A stretch of DNA of 64,000 nucleotides from an uncultured bacterium (GTDB lineage Bacteria > Vulcanimicrobiota > Xenobia > Xenobiales > Xenobiaceae). The first letter of the stretch is position 1; each line of letters begins with the position of its first letter. Under the pieces are notes generated by a model, which was not told the DNA's origin, made no database searches, and was given only the letters and a program-made list of their open reading frames with translations. Made by a program: the position numbers and the translations under genes. The DNA lies in contig CAKTUZ010000007.1 in assembly GCA_934621605.1 (NCBI GenBank), positions 27,242-91,241 of the forward strand, read 5' to 3'. Below, piece after piece: positions 16,731 to 25,250 of this stretch.

Positions 16731-17684
16731 ATGTTTGACAACGAATTACTTATAAAACAAGCTGCTCAAGAGTTGGCCCAAGGCGGTATGGTTGCTTTTC
16801 CTACGGAGACGGTATACGGTTTAGGAGCAGATGCAACTAATATTGAAGCTATTCGTCAAGTATACGCTTTAAAAGGCAGACCTGCCGATCACCCCTCTAT
16901 CGTCCATTTAGACTGTTTAGATAAATTAACACTCTGGGCCAGAGAGATACCGGAAGCAGCCCAAAAATTAGCTGAACATTTTTGGCCCGGACCTATGACC
17001 CTAATTTTACCTAAACGCCCAGAAGTACTTCCTCAAGTTACAGGCGGTCAGGACAGTGTAGGCATTAGAATCCCGGCCCACCCCTTAACCAGAGAGTTGA
17101 TTTCAGTATTCGGAAGGGGCATTATTGGCCCATCAGCCAATCGATTCGGTCATATCAGCCCTACTAGTGCCGAGCATGTGCATGAAGAATTCGGCAATCT
17201 GCTTAAATTTATACTAGACGGCGGCCCTTGCGCCGTGGGCGTCGAGTCGACTATTGTGGATTTTTCCAAAGAAAAGCCGGTTATTGTTCGTCCCGGTATG
17301 CTTAGTGCCTCAGTTATCAGCGAGATTGCCGGTTTTCCCATCGCTTGCGGCCAAGGCAGCAAAGCTCCAGGCACTCTAAAAAAGCACTATGCTCCCAATA
17401 CTCCAGCGCAAATGGTACCCAGTGCCCAAATACCAGAACTCATTCAACAGAGCAATTCGCCACTGGTGGTATTAGCTATACACAAATTCGAAGTACCTAG
17501 TACTCGACAAGTACGCTGCCTAAATTTGCCGAATACCCCTCAGAACTATGCCCAAGCCCTTTACAGTATGCTGCGCTATGCCGACAGTTTACGCCCCCAA
17601 TCTATTATTATAGAGCAACCACCACATAATGGAGAAAACTGGACAGCAGTCAGGGATCGCTTGCAACGTGCTTGCGCCCGCTAG
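16731..17684 (+). CDS. L-threonylcarbamoyladenylate synthase (Sua5/YrdC family)
   Basis: Makes threonylcarbamoyl-AMP from threonine, bicarbonate and ATP, the first step of the universal t6A37 tRNA modification. The 317-residue protein has the YrdC core: GGMVAFPTETVYGLGADAT, KGRPADHPSIVHL, FWPGPMTLILP, VGIRIPAHPLT, GPSANRFGHISPTSAEHV, and GVESTIVDFS with RPGMLS. A C-terminal Sua5 domain begins around APGTLKKHYAPNTP. The length matches the two-domain Sua5 form rather than single-domain TsaC. It starts 54 bp after a strong terminator, so it has its own promoter. Its partners TsaB/D/E are not in this window. Confidence 0.95.
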   Translation: MFDNELLIKQAAQELAQGGMVAFPTETVYGLGADATNIEAIRQVYALKGRPADHPSIVHLDCLDKLTLWAREIPEAAQKLAEHFWPGPMTLILPKRPEVLPQVTGGQDSVGIRIPAHPLTRELISVFGRGIIGPSANRFGHISPTSAEHVHEEFGNLLKFILDGGPCAVGVESTIVDFSKEKPVIVRPGMLSASVISEIAGFPIACGQGSKAPGTLKKHYAPNTPAQMVPSAQIPELIQQSNSPLVVLAIHKFEVPSTRQVRCLNLPNTPQNYAQALYSMLRYADSLRPQSIIIEQPPHNGENWTAVRDRLQRACAR

Positions 17685-17756
17685 CAACTGGTTAAAATTA
17701 TACTGACTAAGTACGAGTGCAGGGAGTCAACTAGACTTTAGCAAAAAAGCTAAATT

Positions 17757-18263
17757 ATGCGTATAGTCACAGCTTTTAAAGCTTTTTTTAAAGCTCTGTT
17801 CAATAAAGAATTTGCTCAGAAGTTAGCTCTTTTGCTGACTGATAAGCAAGAAACGCCTGAAATTCCGTCCGGAGTGCCTTCGCTATACCCCGGTGCCGTA
17901 GGAGTTTTAGCTTTATTTCAGCGCGAAGGACGACTGATAGATTTTCTACAGGAAGATCTAGAAAATGTACCCGATGCTCAAATTGGTGCCGTAGTCAAAT
18001 CAACTGTCTATAAAGGCTGCCGCAAGGCCATTCAGGAATATCTAGAGTTAGAACCTATTAGTACAGAAGAAGAAGGTTCGGAAATCACTATAGAATCAGG
18101 TTTTGATCCAGGTGCGGTACGCTTAGTGGGTAAGGTCGAAGGCGATCCGCCTTTTAAAGGTATATTGCGCCATAAAGGTTGGCGTTTACAAAAGGCCAAC
18201 CTCCCTCAAAATGTTCAGAACGAAGATTCGGATGTTATTTGTCCAGCCGAAGTAGAGTTGTAA
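17757..18263 (+). CDS. DUF2760 domain-containing protein
   Basis: 168 residues matching the DUF2760 pattern: SLYPGAVGVLALFQREGRLIDFLQED, DAQIGAVVKSTVYKGCRKA, FDPGAVRLVGKVEGDPPFKG, ILRHKGWRL, and an end in VICPAEVEL. No catalytic motif or membrane segment is apparent, and the first 25 residues are basic and aromatic. DUF2760 genes commonly sit directly before Hsp70-like genes, as here (46 bp upstream of 18310-20118). A shared role in a dedicated chaperone system is likely but unproven. The two genes probably form one operon. Confidence 0.85.
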   Translation: MRIVTAFKAFFKALFNKEFAQKLALLLTDKQETPEIPSGVPSLYPGAVGVLALFQREGRLIDFLQEDLENVPDAQIGAVVKSTVYKGCRKAIQEYLELEPISTEEEGSEITIESGFDPGAVRLVGKVEGDPPFKGILRHKGWRLQKANLPQNVQNEDSDVICPAEVEL

Positions 18264-18309
18264 CTAGATAGTTCTGAACTTTGCTTAAAAATTTGGGAGA
18301 CGTTTTTAC

Positions 18310-20118
18310 ATGATTATAGGTATCGACTTAGGAACAACAAATTGTGCCCTGGCTTGGTCTGATCCAGAAGCTATTTCGGGAGAAGCTAAAGCAGCCAAAG
18401 AGACTCCTCCCATCAATCATTTTGCCGTTCCTCAGCTGACTTATCCGGCTACTGTTGAGCCGCGCAAAACTCTGCCCTCTTTTCTCTATTTTCCTGGTCC
18501 CCATGAATTGCCGCCGCATAGCATAGAATTGCCTTGGGACAAAGATGCTAAAGATATAGTGGGTTATATGGCTCGAGAACAAGGAGCCAAAGTTCCCCAT
18601 CGAGTGGTATCTTCAGCAAAATCCTGGCTCTCCAGCGAACGAATCGACCGCAGTGCAGCTATTTTACCCTGGAATGCTCCGGAAGAAGTAGAACATATCT
18701 CCCCTATAGACGCTTCAGCTCGTTATTTAGGGCATTTATGCTCAGCTTGGAATTTTGAACATCCCAAACAGCCCTTAGAAAAGCAACAAGTAGTTCTGAC
18801 CGTCCCAGCCTCTTTTGATACTATTGCTCGAGAATTAACAGTACAAGCTGCTCAAAAAGCCGGCATCAAAAATTTTACTTTGCTAGAAGAACCGCAAGCC
18901 GCTTTTTATGCTTGGCTAGGTAACACCGAAGAAGACTGGCGCTCTCAGGTAGCGGTCGGAGATAAGATATTGGTATGTGACGTAGGCGGAGGTACAACCG
19001 ACTTCAGTCTAATTACTGTAGCTAGTCAAGACGGAAGCCTATGCCTGGAGCGCTCAGCTGTAGGAGAGCATCTTCTGCTCGGCGGCGACAATATGGACTT
19101 AACGCTAGCAGTTTACATGCAACAAAAATTAAAGGCTGAGCGTAAGATTAAGCTTGATACTTGGCAAATGCAAGTACTTACTCACGCTTGTCGCACTGCC
19201 AAAGAACAATTGTTGCAAGAATATGCCGAAGACGAATGGAGCGTCACTATCCCCGGCCGTGGCAGTAGTTTGATCGCCTCTTCAATTACCGATACTCTAA
19301 GCCGCCAACTAACTGAGCAACTGATCGTGGACGGATTCTTCCCCAAATGTACCCTTGAAGAGCAGGCTGAGCGTTCACGTCAAAGCGGTTTGCGAGAATT
19401 GGGGCTGCCATTTGAATCAAATCCGGCTATTACGAAACACTTGGCCAGATTTTTGGCGGCTAACAAACCTGAAGACGGCTCTGCCCCCATTTTTATCCCT
19501 ACAGCTATTCTCTTCAATGGTGGCGTTCTTAAAGCTCCCGTTTTGCGCCAACGCTTAATGGAAACCATTAACACCTGGTTAGAGTCTATAGGTGCTGCTC
19601 CACTCAAAGAATTGGTAGGAGCAGACTATGATTTAGCTGTAGCTCGAGGAGCAGTGCGCAGCGGCCTGGCCAGTCAGGGTTCGGGCATAAGAATCAAAGC
19701 CGGCACCAATCGCTCCTACTATGTAGGCGTCGAGACGTCCATGCCAGCCGTTCCGGGTCTGATTCCCCCTATAAAAGCTTTATGTGTAGCTCCTTTCGGT
19801 ATGGAAGAAGATTCAAGAGAGCGGTTGCCCAATCGCAGTTTCGGACTAGTTATAGGCGAACCGGCGGAATTTCGTTTCTTGGCTTCTACTTGTCGTCAGC
19901 AAGATAAAATTGGCGACTTAATAGATAATTGGGAAGACGATATAGAAGAACTGCCTTCACTGCGTATTGCTTTGCCTGCTGAAGCTGGAGAAATAGGCAA
20001 GGTTGTTCCGGTTACTTTAGAAACTTACGTTACCGAAGTCGGTACTTTAGAAGTTTGGTGCTGCCAAGACTCTATTCCCAAATGGCGCTTGGAATTTGAA
20101 GTACGTAGCAAAGGTTAA
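18310..20118 (+). CDS. Hsp70 family protein (DnaK-like ATPase paired with DUF2760)
   Basis: 602 residues with the actin/Hsp70 ATPase fold: phosphate-1 loop IGIDLGTTNCALAW, VVLTVPASFD, LLEEPQAAFYAWL, phosphate-2 VCDVGGGTTDFSLI, LLGGDNMD and the adenosine motif FNGGVLKAPVLRQRL. It differs from true DnaK: the N-terminus has an expanded PRKTLPSFLYF region, and the substrate-binding part is short, ending near residue 600 without a clear lid or EEVD-like tail. It follows DUF2760 in a known pairing of specialised Hsp70-like proteins. GGGAG lies 10 bases before the ATG. A hairpin (20109-20131) overlaps the stop codon. Clients and co-chaperones are unknown. Confidence 0.92.
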   Translation: MIIGIDLGTTNCALAWSDPEAISGEAKAAKETPPINHFAVPQLTYPATVEPRKTLPSFLYFPGPHELPPHSIELPWDKDAKDIVGYMAREQGAKVPHRVVSSAKSWLSSERIDRSAAILPWNAPEEVEHISPIDASARYLGHLCSAWNFEHPKQPLEKQQVVLTVPASFDTIARELTVQAAQKAGIKNFTLLEEPQAAFYAWLGNTEEDWRSQVAVGDKILVCDVGGGTTDFSLITVASQDGSLCLERSAVGEHLLLGGDNMDLTLAVYMQQKLKAERKIKLDTWQMQVLTHACRTAKEQLLQEYAEDEWSVTIPGRGSSLIASSITDTLSRQLTEQLIVDGFFPKCTLEEQAERSRQSGLRELGLPFESNPAITKHLARFLAANKPEDGSAPIFIPTAILFNGGVLKAPVLRQRLMETINTWLESIGAAPLKELVGADYDLAVARGAVRSGLASQGSGIRIKAGTNRSYYVGVETSMPAVPGLIPPIKALCVAPFGMEEDSRERLPNRSFGLVIGEPAEFRFLASTCRQQDKIGDLIDNWEDDIEELPSLRIALPAEAGEIGKVVPVTLETYVTEVGTLEVWCCQDSIPKWRLEFEVRSKG

Positions 20119-20131
20119 CAGCTAACCTTTG
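20109..20131 (+). terminator. Hairpin overlapping the Hsp70 stop codon
   Basis: CAAAGGTTA (20109-20117) and TAACCTTTG (20123-20131) are perfect inverted arms with a 5-base loop. There is no U-run after it, so it may be an attenuating or mRNA-end stabilising hairpin rather than an intrinsic terminator. Confidence 0.45.
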
Positions 20132-20466
20132 GCGTAATCCCTGCCGCCTTAGTTGACGCTATGCAAAAAAATCTCACCGATTTTGGCAGGGCTTGCTCCC
20201 CATGCTTGGAAAATAGGGAGCTTATAAGGTTTTGAAATGCTAACTTTGATAGAACGCTGTGGGGCTCAAGCCATACAATTATTCGCGGTTGTGGTAAGCC
20301 TCAGGTTGTTCTGAAATCTGAGCAGGCATCTTCAACACTGCACCAAAATCCAGTTGGATAATTTTTATAACCTACATTTTGCCGACGGAAAATTTTACTT
20401 ACTTGAAAAATTTTCTGCCATCAAAGCGGTTCCGCTCCTGATGAACGGATAGAAGGAGACATATTT
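20119..20466. other. Non-coding region / long leader before the second aminotransferase
   Basis: About 350 bp without a gene. Several potential hairpins are visible: CCCTGCC/GGCAGGG (around 20140-20190), GCTCCC/GGGAGC (around 20195-20222), and GAAAATTTT/AAAATTTTC (around 20388-20415). It ends in an AAGGAG site before 20467. No riboswitch class was recognised. Confidence 0.5.
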
Positions 20467-21567
20467 ATGATCCCTATTTTAGAGCTTCGCACCCAGTACT
20501 CTCAAATCCAAGATGAATTGGAAGCAGCTGTACTTAAGGTTCTGCGCTCTACTGCATATGTTTTAGGCTCCGAAGTAAAAGCTTTCGAAGAGGAATTTGC
20601 TGCGTGGAACGGAGTTAAGCACGGTATAGGCGTAGGAAATGGTACCGACGCTCTGCAATTGGCAGTGAGAGCCCTGGATTTAAAAGCCGAAGATGAAGTG
20701 ATCGTTCCTTCTTTCACTTTCGTAGCTTCCGCCGGCGCTGTAGCCTTGGCCGGTTCCAAAGTAGTTTTTGCAGATATTGATCCTCGTACTTTTAACTTAG
20801 CTCCAGAAAGCTTAAAGAAAGCTATAACTCCACGTACCAAAGCTGTTATTTGCGTCCACCTTTACGGACATGCTGCCGACATAAAAGCTATCAAAGCGAT
20901 TTGCCAAGAGCACAACTTGGCTTTGATTGAAGATTGCGCTCAAGCGACCGGTGCTTGCATAGATGGCCAAAAAGTCGGCGGCTTCGGCGATATGAGTTGT
21001 TTCTCATTCTTCCCCAGCAAAAACTTGGGCGGCATTGGCGACGGCGGTATGGTTTTAACCAATAGCGACGAGTATTGTGAAAAAATACAAATGCTGCGCG
21101 GCCACGGCAGTAAGGTAAGGTACTATCACGAAATTTTGGGTACCAATAGTCGCTTAGACGAAATCCAGGCTGCTGCTCTGCGCGTCAAACTCAAATATGT
21201 AGATGGATGGAATAAAAAACGTCGCGCTGTAGCTCAAAAATATACCGAAGCTTTAAAAGACAGCGGAATTATCACTCCCCTCGAGCGCGAAGGCTTCCAT
21301 CATGTCTTCCACCAGTATACTATTCGCACCCCTCATCGTGATGAGCTTTTCAACTATATGCGTGAAAATGGTGTAGGTCCGGCTATTTACTATCCAGTAT
21401 GCTTACACTTACAGAAAACTTTTGCGACCAGCGGCATGAAAGAAGGCTCTCTGCCCGTCTGCGAACAAATCCAAAAAGAAGTGATGTCTTTGCCTATGTT
21501 CCCTGAACTCAGCGACGAGCAAATTGCCACTGTAGTATCTACAATTAAAAATTTCCCTCGTCATTAG
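20467..21567 (+). CDS. DegT/DnrJ/EryC1/StrS-family aminotransferase (nucleotide-sugar type)
   Basis: 366 residues, the normal family length. Seen: PILELRTQYSQIQDELE at the N-terminus, the cofactor region VGNGTDALQLAVRAL, EVIVPSFTFVASAGAV, LIEDCAQATGACIDGQKVGGFGD, and the PLP lysine in FFPSKNLGGIGDGGM, with LGTNSRLDEIQAAALRVKL after it. This pattern is typical of pyridoxal-dependent transaminases of 3- or 4-keto-sugar nucleotides used in surface glycans. AAGGAG lies 8 bases before the ATG. The next gene, a heparinase II/III-like protein, starts 12 bp after the stop and must be co-transcribed, which points to polysaccharide metabolism. The exact sugar is unknown. Confidence 0.93.
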   Translation: MIPILELRTQYSQIQDELEAAVLKVLRSTAYVLGSEVKAFEEEFAAWNGVKHGIGVGNGTDALQLAVRALDLKAEDEVIVPSFTFVASAGAVALAGSKVVFADIDPRTFNLAPESLKKAITPRTKAVICVHLYGHAADIKAIKAICQEHNLALIEDCAQATGACIDGQKVGGFGDMSCFSFFPSKNLGGIGDGGMVLTNSDEYCEKIQMLRGHGSKVRYYHEILGTNSRLDEIQAAALRVKLKYVDGWNKKRRAVAQKYTEALKDSGIITPLEREGFHHVFHQYTIRTPHRDELFNYMRENGVGPAIYYPVCLHLQKTFATSGMKEGSLPVCEQIQKEVMSLPMFPELSDEQIATVVSTIKNFPRH

Positions 21568-21579
21568 GAGAACAGCGGT

Positions 21580-23838
21580 TTGGATAATGTGTTTCCTTGG
21601 TTACGTAAGAGCATAATTACTCCCGCCATGCCATTTAGCCTGGAAGCCCAGGTAGATTTGGCTTATGACAGTTGCTCTGTTTACAGTTTGCAAGATAAAT
21701 ACTTGTTTGGGCAACTTTCTGGAGCTCCAGGAATCGAGGAAGCCAAGAATTATTCACTGCGCGACAAACCGGATCTGGCTGCGGAAGCGCTATTCAACCA
21801 CTTCCGCGACCGTAAAGGTCCGGTATTGTTTTTGCGAGATTCGGATATTAAAGCAGTTACTGATGAATTTAGAGCTTCTCCCTCAGCAGTTAAAGAGCTT
21901 TCCAATGCAACTCTGCAAGCGATGAAGCATATTTTCCCTTCTTATCTTTCTAATCAACAAGAAACTTTCAACGGTGAGATTGACTGGTTCTGCGATTTTT
22001 GCTCTAAAAGTTGGCCAAAAATTGCTGTCAAAGAGCTTAGAAAAATTTTAGATCCGGCTAATGCTACCCAACTCAAAGAATCCCCCTTAGCCAAATATCC
22101 ATCACTGGATCGCACTTGGGAACTGAACGAGCATTACCATTTTCTGCCCCTAGCCCGTTCTTATTGGTTAAACAAACAAGACAAATACGCTTCCGAGGTC
22201 TTAATTCAAGCAACGGAGTGGGGAATCAGCAATCCACTCTGGATAGGTGTCAATTGGCTCAACTTTGATACGATAGCTATCAGATTGATGAACTGGATGA
22301 TTGCCATCGGCATGTGCTTGAATAGCTCTGCCTTTACGCCTCGTATCTTTGTCAAGATAATGGAGACCATGATCATGCACGGAGCAGCCTTAGCTTGGCA
22401 TCTCCGTAACGATAAAGTGCTATCTTTTCCGGCTGCGGTCTGCCTCTATATGTTTGCGACAAATTTTCCGGAAGTGAAATTATCCAAGCGATGGCGTTCC
22501 CTTGCAGAATCTAAACTTCTGGATCATCTCATTGAACGTGAATTCGGCGCTAACGGGTTACATTTAAGCGGCTCTCTGTGCACCCATTGTGCAGCTTTAG
22601 AATGGTTATTATTGCCTGTACTGCAACACGTTAATAACCATACTCAAACGCCCCAATTCTTATCGGAAGCCCTGCGTGTTTCCCTAGACGCTTTGCAAGC
22701 CATTAACGGTACTAATAAAGTTGCTCCCCATATAAGTACTTTTTGCGCTCCCGGCTTTATGGGGCGTCAATCTTCTGTTTCAGAGTATATTCAAACTTTG
22801 CTCTGTTTAGGTGCTGCCATATTTGATCATGACGAATTCTTGTGCGGCATAGAGCATATGCCGGCAGAAGTTATTTGGTGGATAACTCCCACCCCGGCTT
22901 TACTCAATAAGTTTGGTAGCGGTCGGATAGATTATTTTCCTCAACAAACCAGCTTTTATTTTGTAGCCAATGGCATAGGCAGTGTTCGTGATCATTGGGG
23001 ACCAAAGAGCTCTCAAGCCATTATAAAAGGGTGTCCTCCCGCCGATCAGAGTAAAGATTTTTATAAAGCTCCCAATATAAATCAGACAGTACCCAAACCT
23101 CACTGTGATTTCTTATCTATATTTTTAACTGTCGAAAATGAACCATTCCTCATAGATTCCGGTTTTTCTACTGTTTCAAGCAGTGCCTATCCTTACCTAA
23201 ATAGCTTCTTTGCCCATTCAACTACCACAATCTCTGAAGAATTGACGCCTTTTCAAGTCGCCTATTTGGAAGATTTAAGTGCTACTGAGCGCAAGCTTTG
23301 TCCCGACGACATAACCGAAATACACAAAGGAGATCATTCTTTTTGTTCTCCTTTATATATGGAAAAAAGGGGTACCGATGTACTCCTCTGGGCAAAACGT
23401 CAAGCCTGCTTGGCTAACGGTTTAGTCTTAAGCTTAGGGCGCGAACTCCTTTTTAAGTCTACAGAGCAGAGATTGATAATTCGCGATACAGTAGACGGCG
23501 ATTTTCAAGGTCGAACAGTAAGTTTCGAAAGCAGCTTACTCTTTGCTCCCCATCTCCGTCTTATAATGCGCGGTGATATGGGGTGCAAGGTCTTGGGTGA
23601 AAAGCTAGCTGCCCGGGTTATGCCTTTTTTCCCCAAGGGAGCCCGTCATCTCCATGCCAAAGGTATATCTAAACCTTCACCCACCGGTTGGTACTATAAT
23701 TATCGAATGCTGCCTACCGATCAAATACGCTTTTTTAGCAAAATACAGCAACCGGAAAAGATCTATTTCGTTATTGACTGGACAGGACACGAACCTCAGC
23801 GCTTTAAACGAGCTGAGCTCGATAAGATGTTTGATTAG
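21580..23838 (+). CDS. Heparinase II/III family protein (polysaccharide lyase-like)
   Basis: 752 residues. The N-terminal half resembles the alpha/alpha-toroid of heparinase II/III proteins (WELNEHYHFLPLARSYWL, NPLWIGVNWLNFDTIAIRLMNW, and AALAWHLRNDKV). The C-terminal half has the beta-sandwich segment CDFLSIFLTVENEPFLIDSG followed by YLNSFFAHSTTTI, where a metal or substrate histidine is usual. No signal peptide is seen at the TTG start (AGGAG 9 bases upstream), which is unusual for a secreted lyase; heparinase-like proteins without one often sit in capsule or exopolysaccharide loci. It is coupled to a sugar aminotransferase upstream. Substrate and activity are not predictable. Confidence 0.83.
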   Translation: MDNVFPWLRKSIITPAMPFSLEAQVDLAYDSCSVYSLQDKYLFGQLSGAPGIEEAKNYSLRDKPDLAAEALFNHFRDRKGPVLFLRDSDIKAVTDEFRASPSAVKELSNATLQAMKHIFPSYLSNQQETFNGEIDWFCDFCSKSWPKIAVKELRKILDPANATQLKESPLAKYPSLDRTWELNEHYHFLPLARSYWLNKQDKYASEVLIQATEWGISNPLWIGVNWLNFDTIAIRLMNWMIAIGMCLNSSAFTPRIFVKIMETMIMHGAALAWHLRNDKVLSFPAAVCLYMFATNFPEVKLSKRWRSLAESKLLDHLIEREFGANGLHLSGSLCTHCAALEWLLLPVLQHVNNHTQTPQFLSEALRVSLDALQAINGTNKVAPHISTFCAPGFMGRQSSVSEYIQTLLCLGAAIFDHDEFLCGIEHMPAEVIWWITPTPALLNKFGSGRIDYFPQQTSFYFVANGIGSVRDHWGPKSSQAIIKGCPPADQSKDFYKAPNINQTVPKPHCDFLSIFLTVENEPFLIDSGFSTVSSSAYPYLNSFFAHSTTTISEELTPFQVAYLEDLSATERKLCPDDITEIHKGDHSFCSPLYMEKRGTDVLLWAKRQACLANGLVLSLGRELLFKSTEQRLIIRDTVDGDFQGRTVSFESSLLFAPHLRLIMRGDMGCKVLGEKLAARVMPFFPKGARHLHAKGISKPSPTGWYYNYRMLPTDQIRFFSKIQQPEKIYFVIDWTGHEPQRFKRAELDKMFD

Positions 23839-23848
23839 TTGATAGTCT

Positions 23849-23870
23849 GTTGACTCTCCTGGGAGTCAAC
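23849..23870 (+). terminator. Hairpin downstream of the heparinase-like gene
   Basis: GTTGACTC and GAGTCAAC form a perfect 8-bp stem (extendable by one G-U pair). There is no U-run on the plus strand, so termination is probable but not certain. Confidence 0.5.
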
Positions 23871-23895
23871 TTCGGCAACATTAATCAATTTGCCC

Positions 23896-23935
23896 AAAAA
23901 AAATGATCCCCTGGGGAGTATGTACCCAGGGGATC
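23896..23935 (-). terminator. Rho-independent terminator of the CHAP-domain gene
   Basis: An 11-bp perfect stem, GATCCCCTGGG at 23905-23915 and CCCAGGGGATC at 23925-23935, with a 9-base loop. On the minus strand it is followed by a run of eight U (23903 down to 23896). Confidence 0.93.
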
Positions 23936-23967
23936 TATCTATAACAAACTCACAGAATGTTTGCTAT

Positions 23968-25056
23968 TTATTTCTGAGCGGCACAATTAATGTAACCCAT
24001 AACTTTGCTACTACTCAAGCTATAGCTTCTTCTGGCCACAGAGTCAGAGGAGTTGCCTTCAATAGTATAAACTTTACCGTTAGCCACTTTTTCTACGATA
24101 CCAATATGATCGGAAGTGCCATCACCCTGCCAGTCGAAAAGAATAGCATCACCAGCTTGGGGAGTGTAAGAACCACGACCGGCCCAGATATTCTCTTTCT
24201 TAGCCCAATTGACAATAGTAGGACAATAGTTGACATTAGAACAAGACGAAGTTTTCAACACACCATGATCCTTAAGCATATTCATGGCCCAAGCAGCACA
24301 CCAAGGCGTAGTTTGACAATTGATACCACTCTTCTTGGTGATTTTGTTAATAGCAGCAGCATTGGAATGTTCAGTCATACCTACCATGGCACTGGCATCA
24401 GCGAGCAAGCCACTTACACCCTTATTAGCTCCATAATTGCCGTTATTGCCTACACTACTGGAGCTGCTGGCACTACTAGCCTTGCCTGCACTACCGGTAG
24501 AAGAAGAACCCATGACGCTGGAGGTCAAAGAGCTCATATCCATGGCCTTAGCCAAATCTCCGTACTGAGAAGCAGCAAAATTGCAAATAGCAGAAATTTG
24601 CTCATCGCTCATACCAGGACAGAACTGCTTAAAGTAGCTCTTCAACATTTTGGTAGCCAGGCTCATAACATCACCATTGACATTAGAGCTGGAAGACTTC
24701 TTGCTGCTACTGGCAGAAGAGATACTGTCTATAATAGCCTGAGTAAAATCAGTAGAAGTGGAAAAACCGGCAGCAGACGAAGCTGATAAACCGGAAGCAG
24801 AAGTAATTTGGCTAATCTGGTCGCTAACCGAAAAATTTGCAGAAGTCAGTTGATTGATCTGACCGCCGAAAGAAGCCTGCATAGCCTCTATGGAGGAAGA
24901 GCCAGAAGCCAACTGAGCAGAACTCTGATTCAAGAAATTCATGTTCTGCATGGCAGCAGCCTGACTTTTTTGCATATTAGCATAAATAGCCTGAGCATTT
25001 TTATAATCATTGGCCACCATTGCAGCCACAGCAGGAGCGGTAGACAGAACACCCAT
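23968..25056 (-). CDS. CHAP-domain peptidoglycan hydrolase with a non-classical Ser/Ala-rich N-terminus
   Basis: 362 residues. The C-terminal 150 form a CHAP amidohydrolase/endopeptidase domain: Cys253 in TTPWCAAWAMNM, His317 in TSDHIGIVEKV, and the polar residue in YTIEGNSSD (Glu333/Asn335), with GDAILFDW between. The N-terminal 210 residues have no Sec signal peptide. They begin STAPAVAAMVANDYKNAQ with long amphipathic, Gln/Ala/Met-rich helices, then Ser-rich linkers and a small helical domain (YFKQFCPGMSDEQISAICNF). This resembles proteins exported by type III or other non-Sec routes more than a phage endolysin. GAGAGGT lies 7 bases before the ATG and a strong terminator follows, so it is a single-gene unit. 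Confidence 0.85.
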   Translation of the reverse strand: MGVLSTAPAVAAMVANDYKNAQAIYANMQKSQAAAMQNMNFLNQSSAQLASGSSSIEAMQASFGGQINQLTSANFSVSDQISQITSASGLSASSAAGFSTSTDFTQAIIDSISSASSSKKSSSSNVNGDVMSLATKMLKSYFKQFCPGMSDEQISAICNFAASQYGDLAKAMDMSSLTSSVMGSSSTGSAGKASSASSSSSVGNNGNYGANKGVSGLLADASAMVGMTEHSNAAAINKITKKSGINCQTTPWCAAWAMNMLKDHGVLKTSSCSNVNYCPTIVNWAKKENIWAGRGSYTPQAGDAILFDWQGDGTSDHIGIVEKVANGKVYTIEGNSSDSVARRSYSLSSSKVMGYINCAAQK

Positions 25057-25167
25057 GAGAATTACCTCTCTTTTTAAACTAGACTTGCCTTTATTTTCAA
25101 GTCATATGACCTAAAAGTAAAGAGTTTTATGCAATTTTTTATAGATATTTTAGCCTCAAAAAGCTAC

Positions 25168-25220
25168 AAAAAAAACCGCCGAGTACGCACCCAACAAGCA
25201 ATTTACGTACTCTTACGGTT
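25168..25220 (-). terminator. Terminator of the paralogous zinc-ribbon gene pair
   Basis: The arms AACCG..GAGTACG (25174-25187) and CGTACTC..CGGTT (25206-25220) form a long, slightly interrupted stem. On the minus strand a U-run follows (25173 down to 25168). Confidence 0.85.
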
Positions 25221-25250
25221 TTTGCACTTGGAAGCGACTGCTTAGGAATT

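Noticed and set aside
23896..23935. GGGGAGTATGT inside the CHAP terminator as a third hairpin-repeat copy
   Set aside because: Only the short GGGGAGTATGT is shared; the surrounding sequence is a perfect terminator stem unrelated to the repeat.
23890..24786. Plus-strand open frame of about 300 codons over the CHAP gene
   Set aside because: It lies entirely antisense to the CHAP-domain gene, which has all catalytic motifs, a good ribosome binding site and a matched terminator; the frame has Ser/Thr/Arg-heavy composition typical of an antisense shadow.
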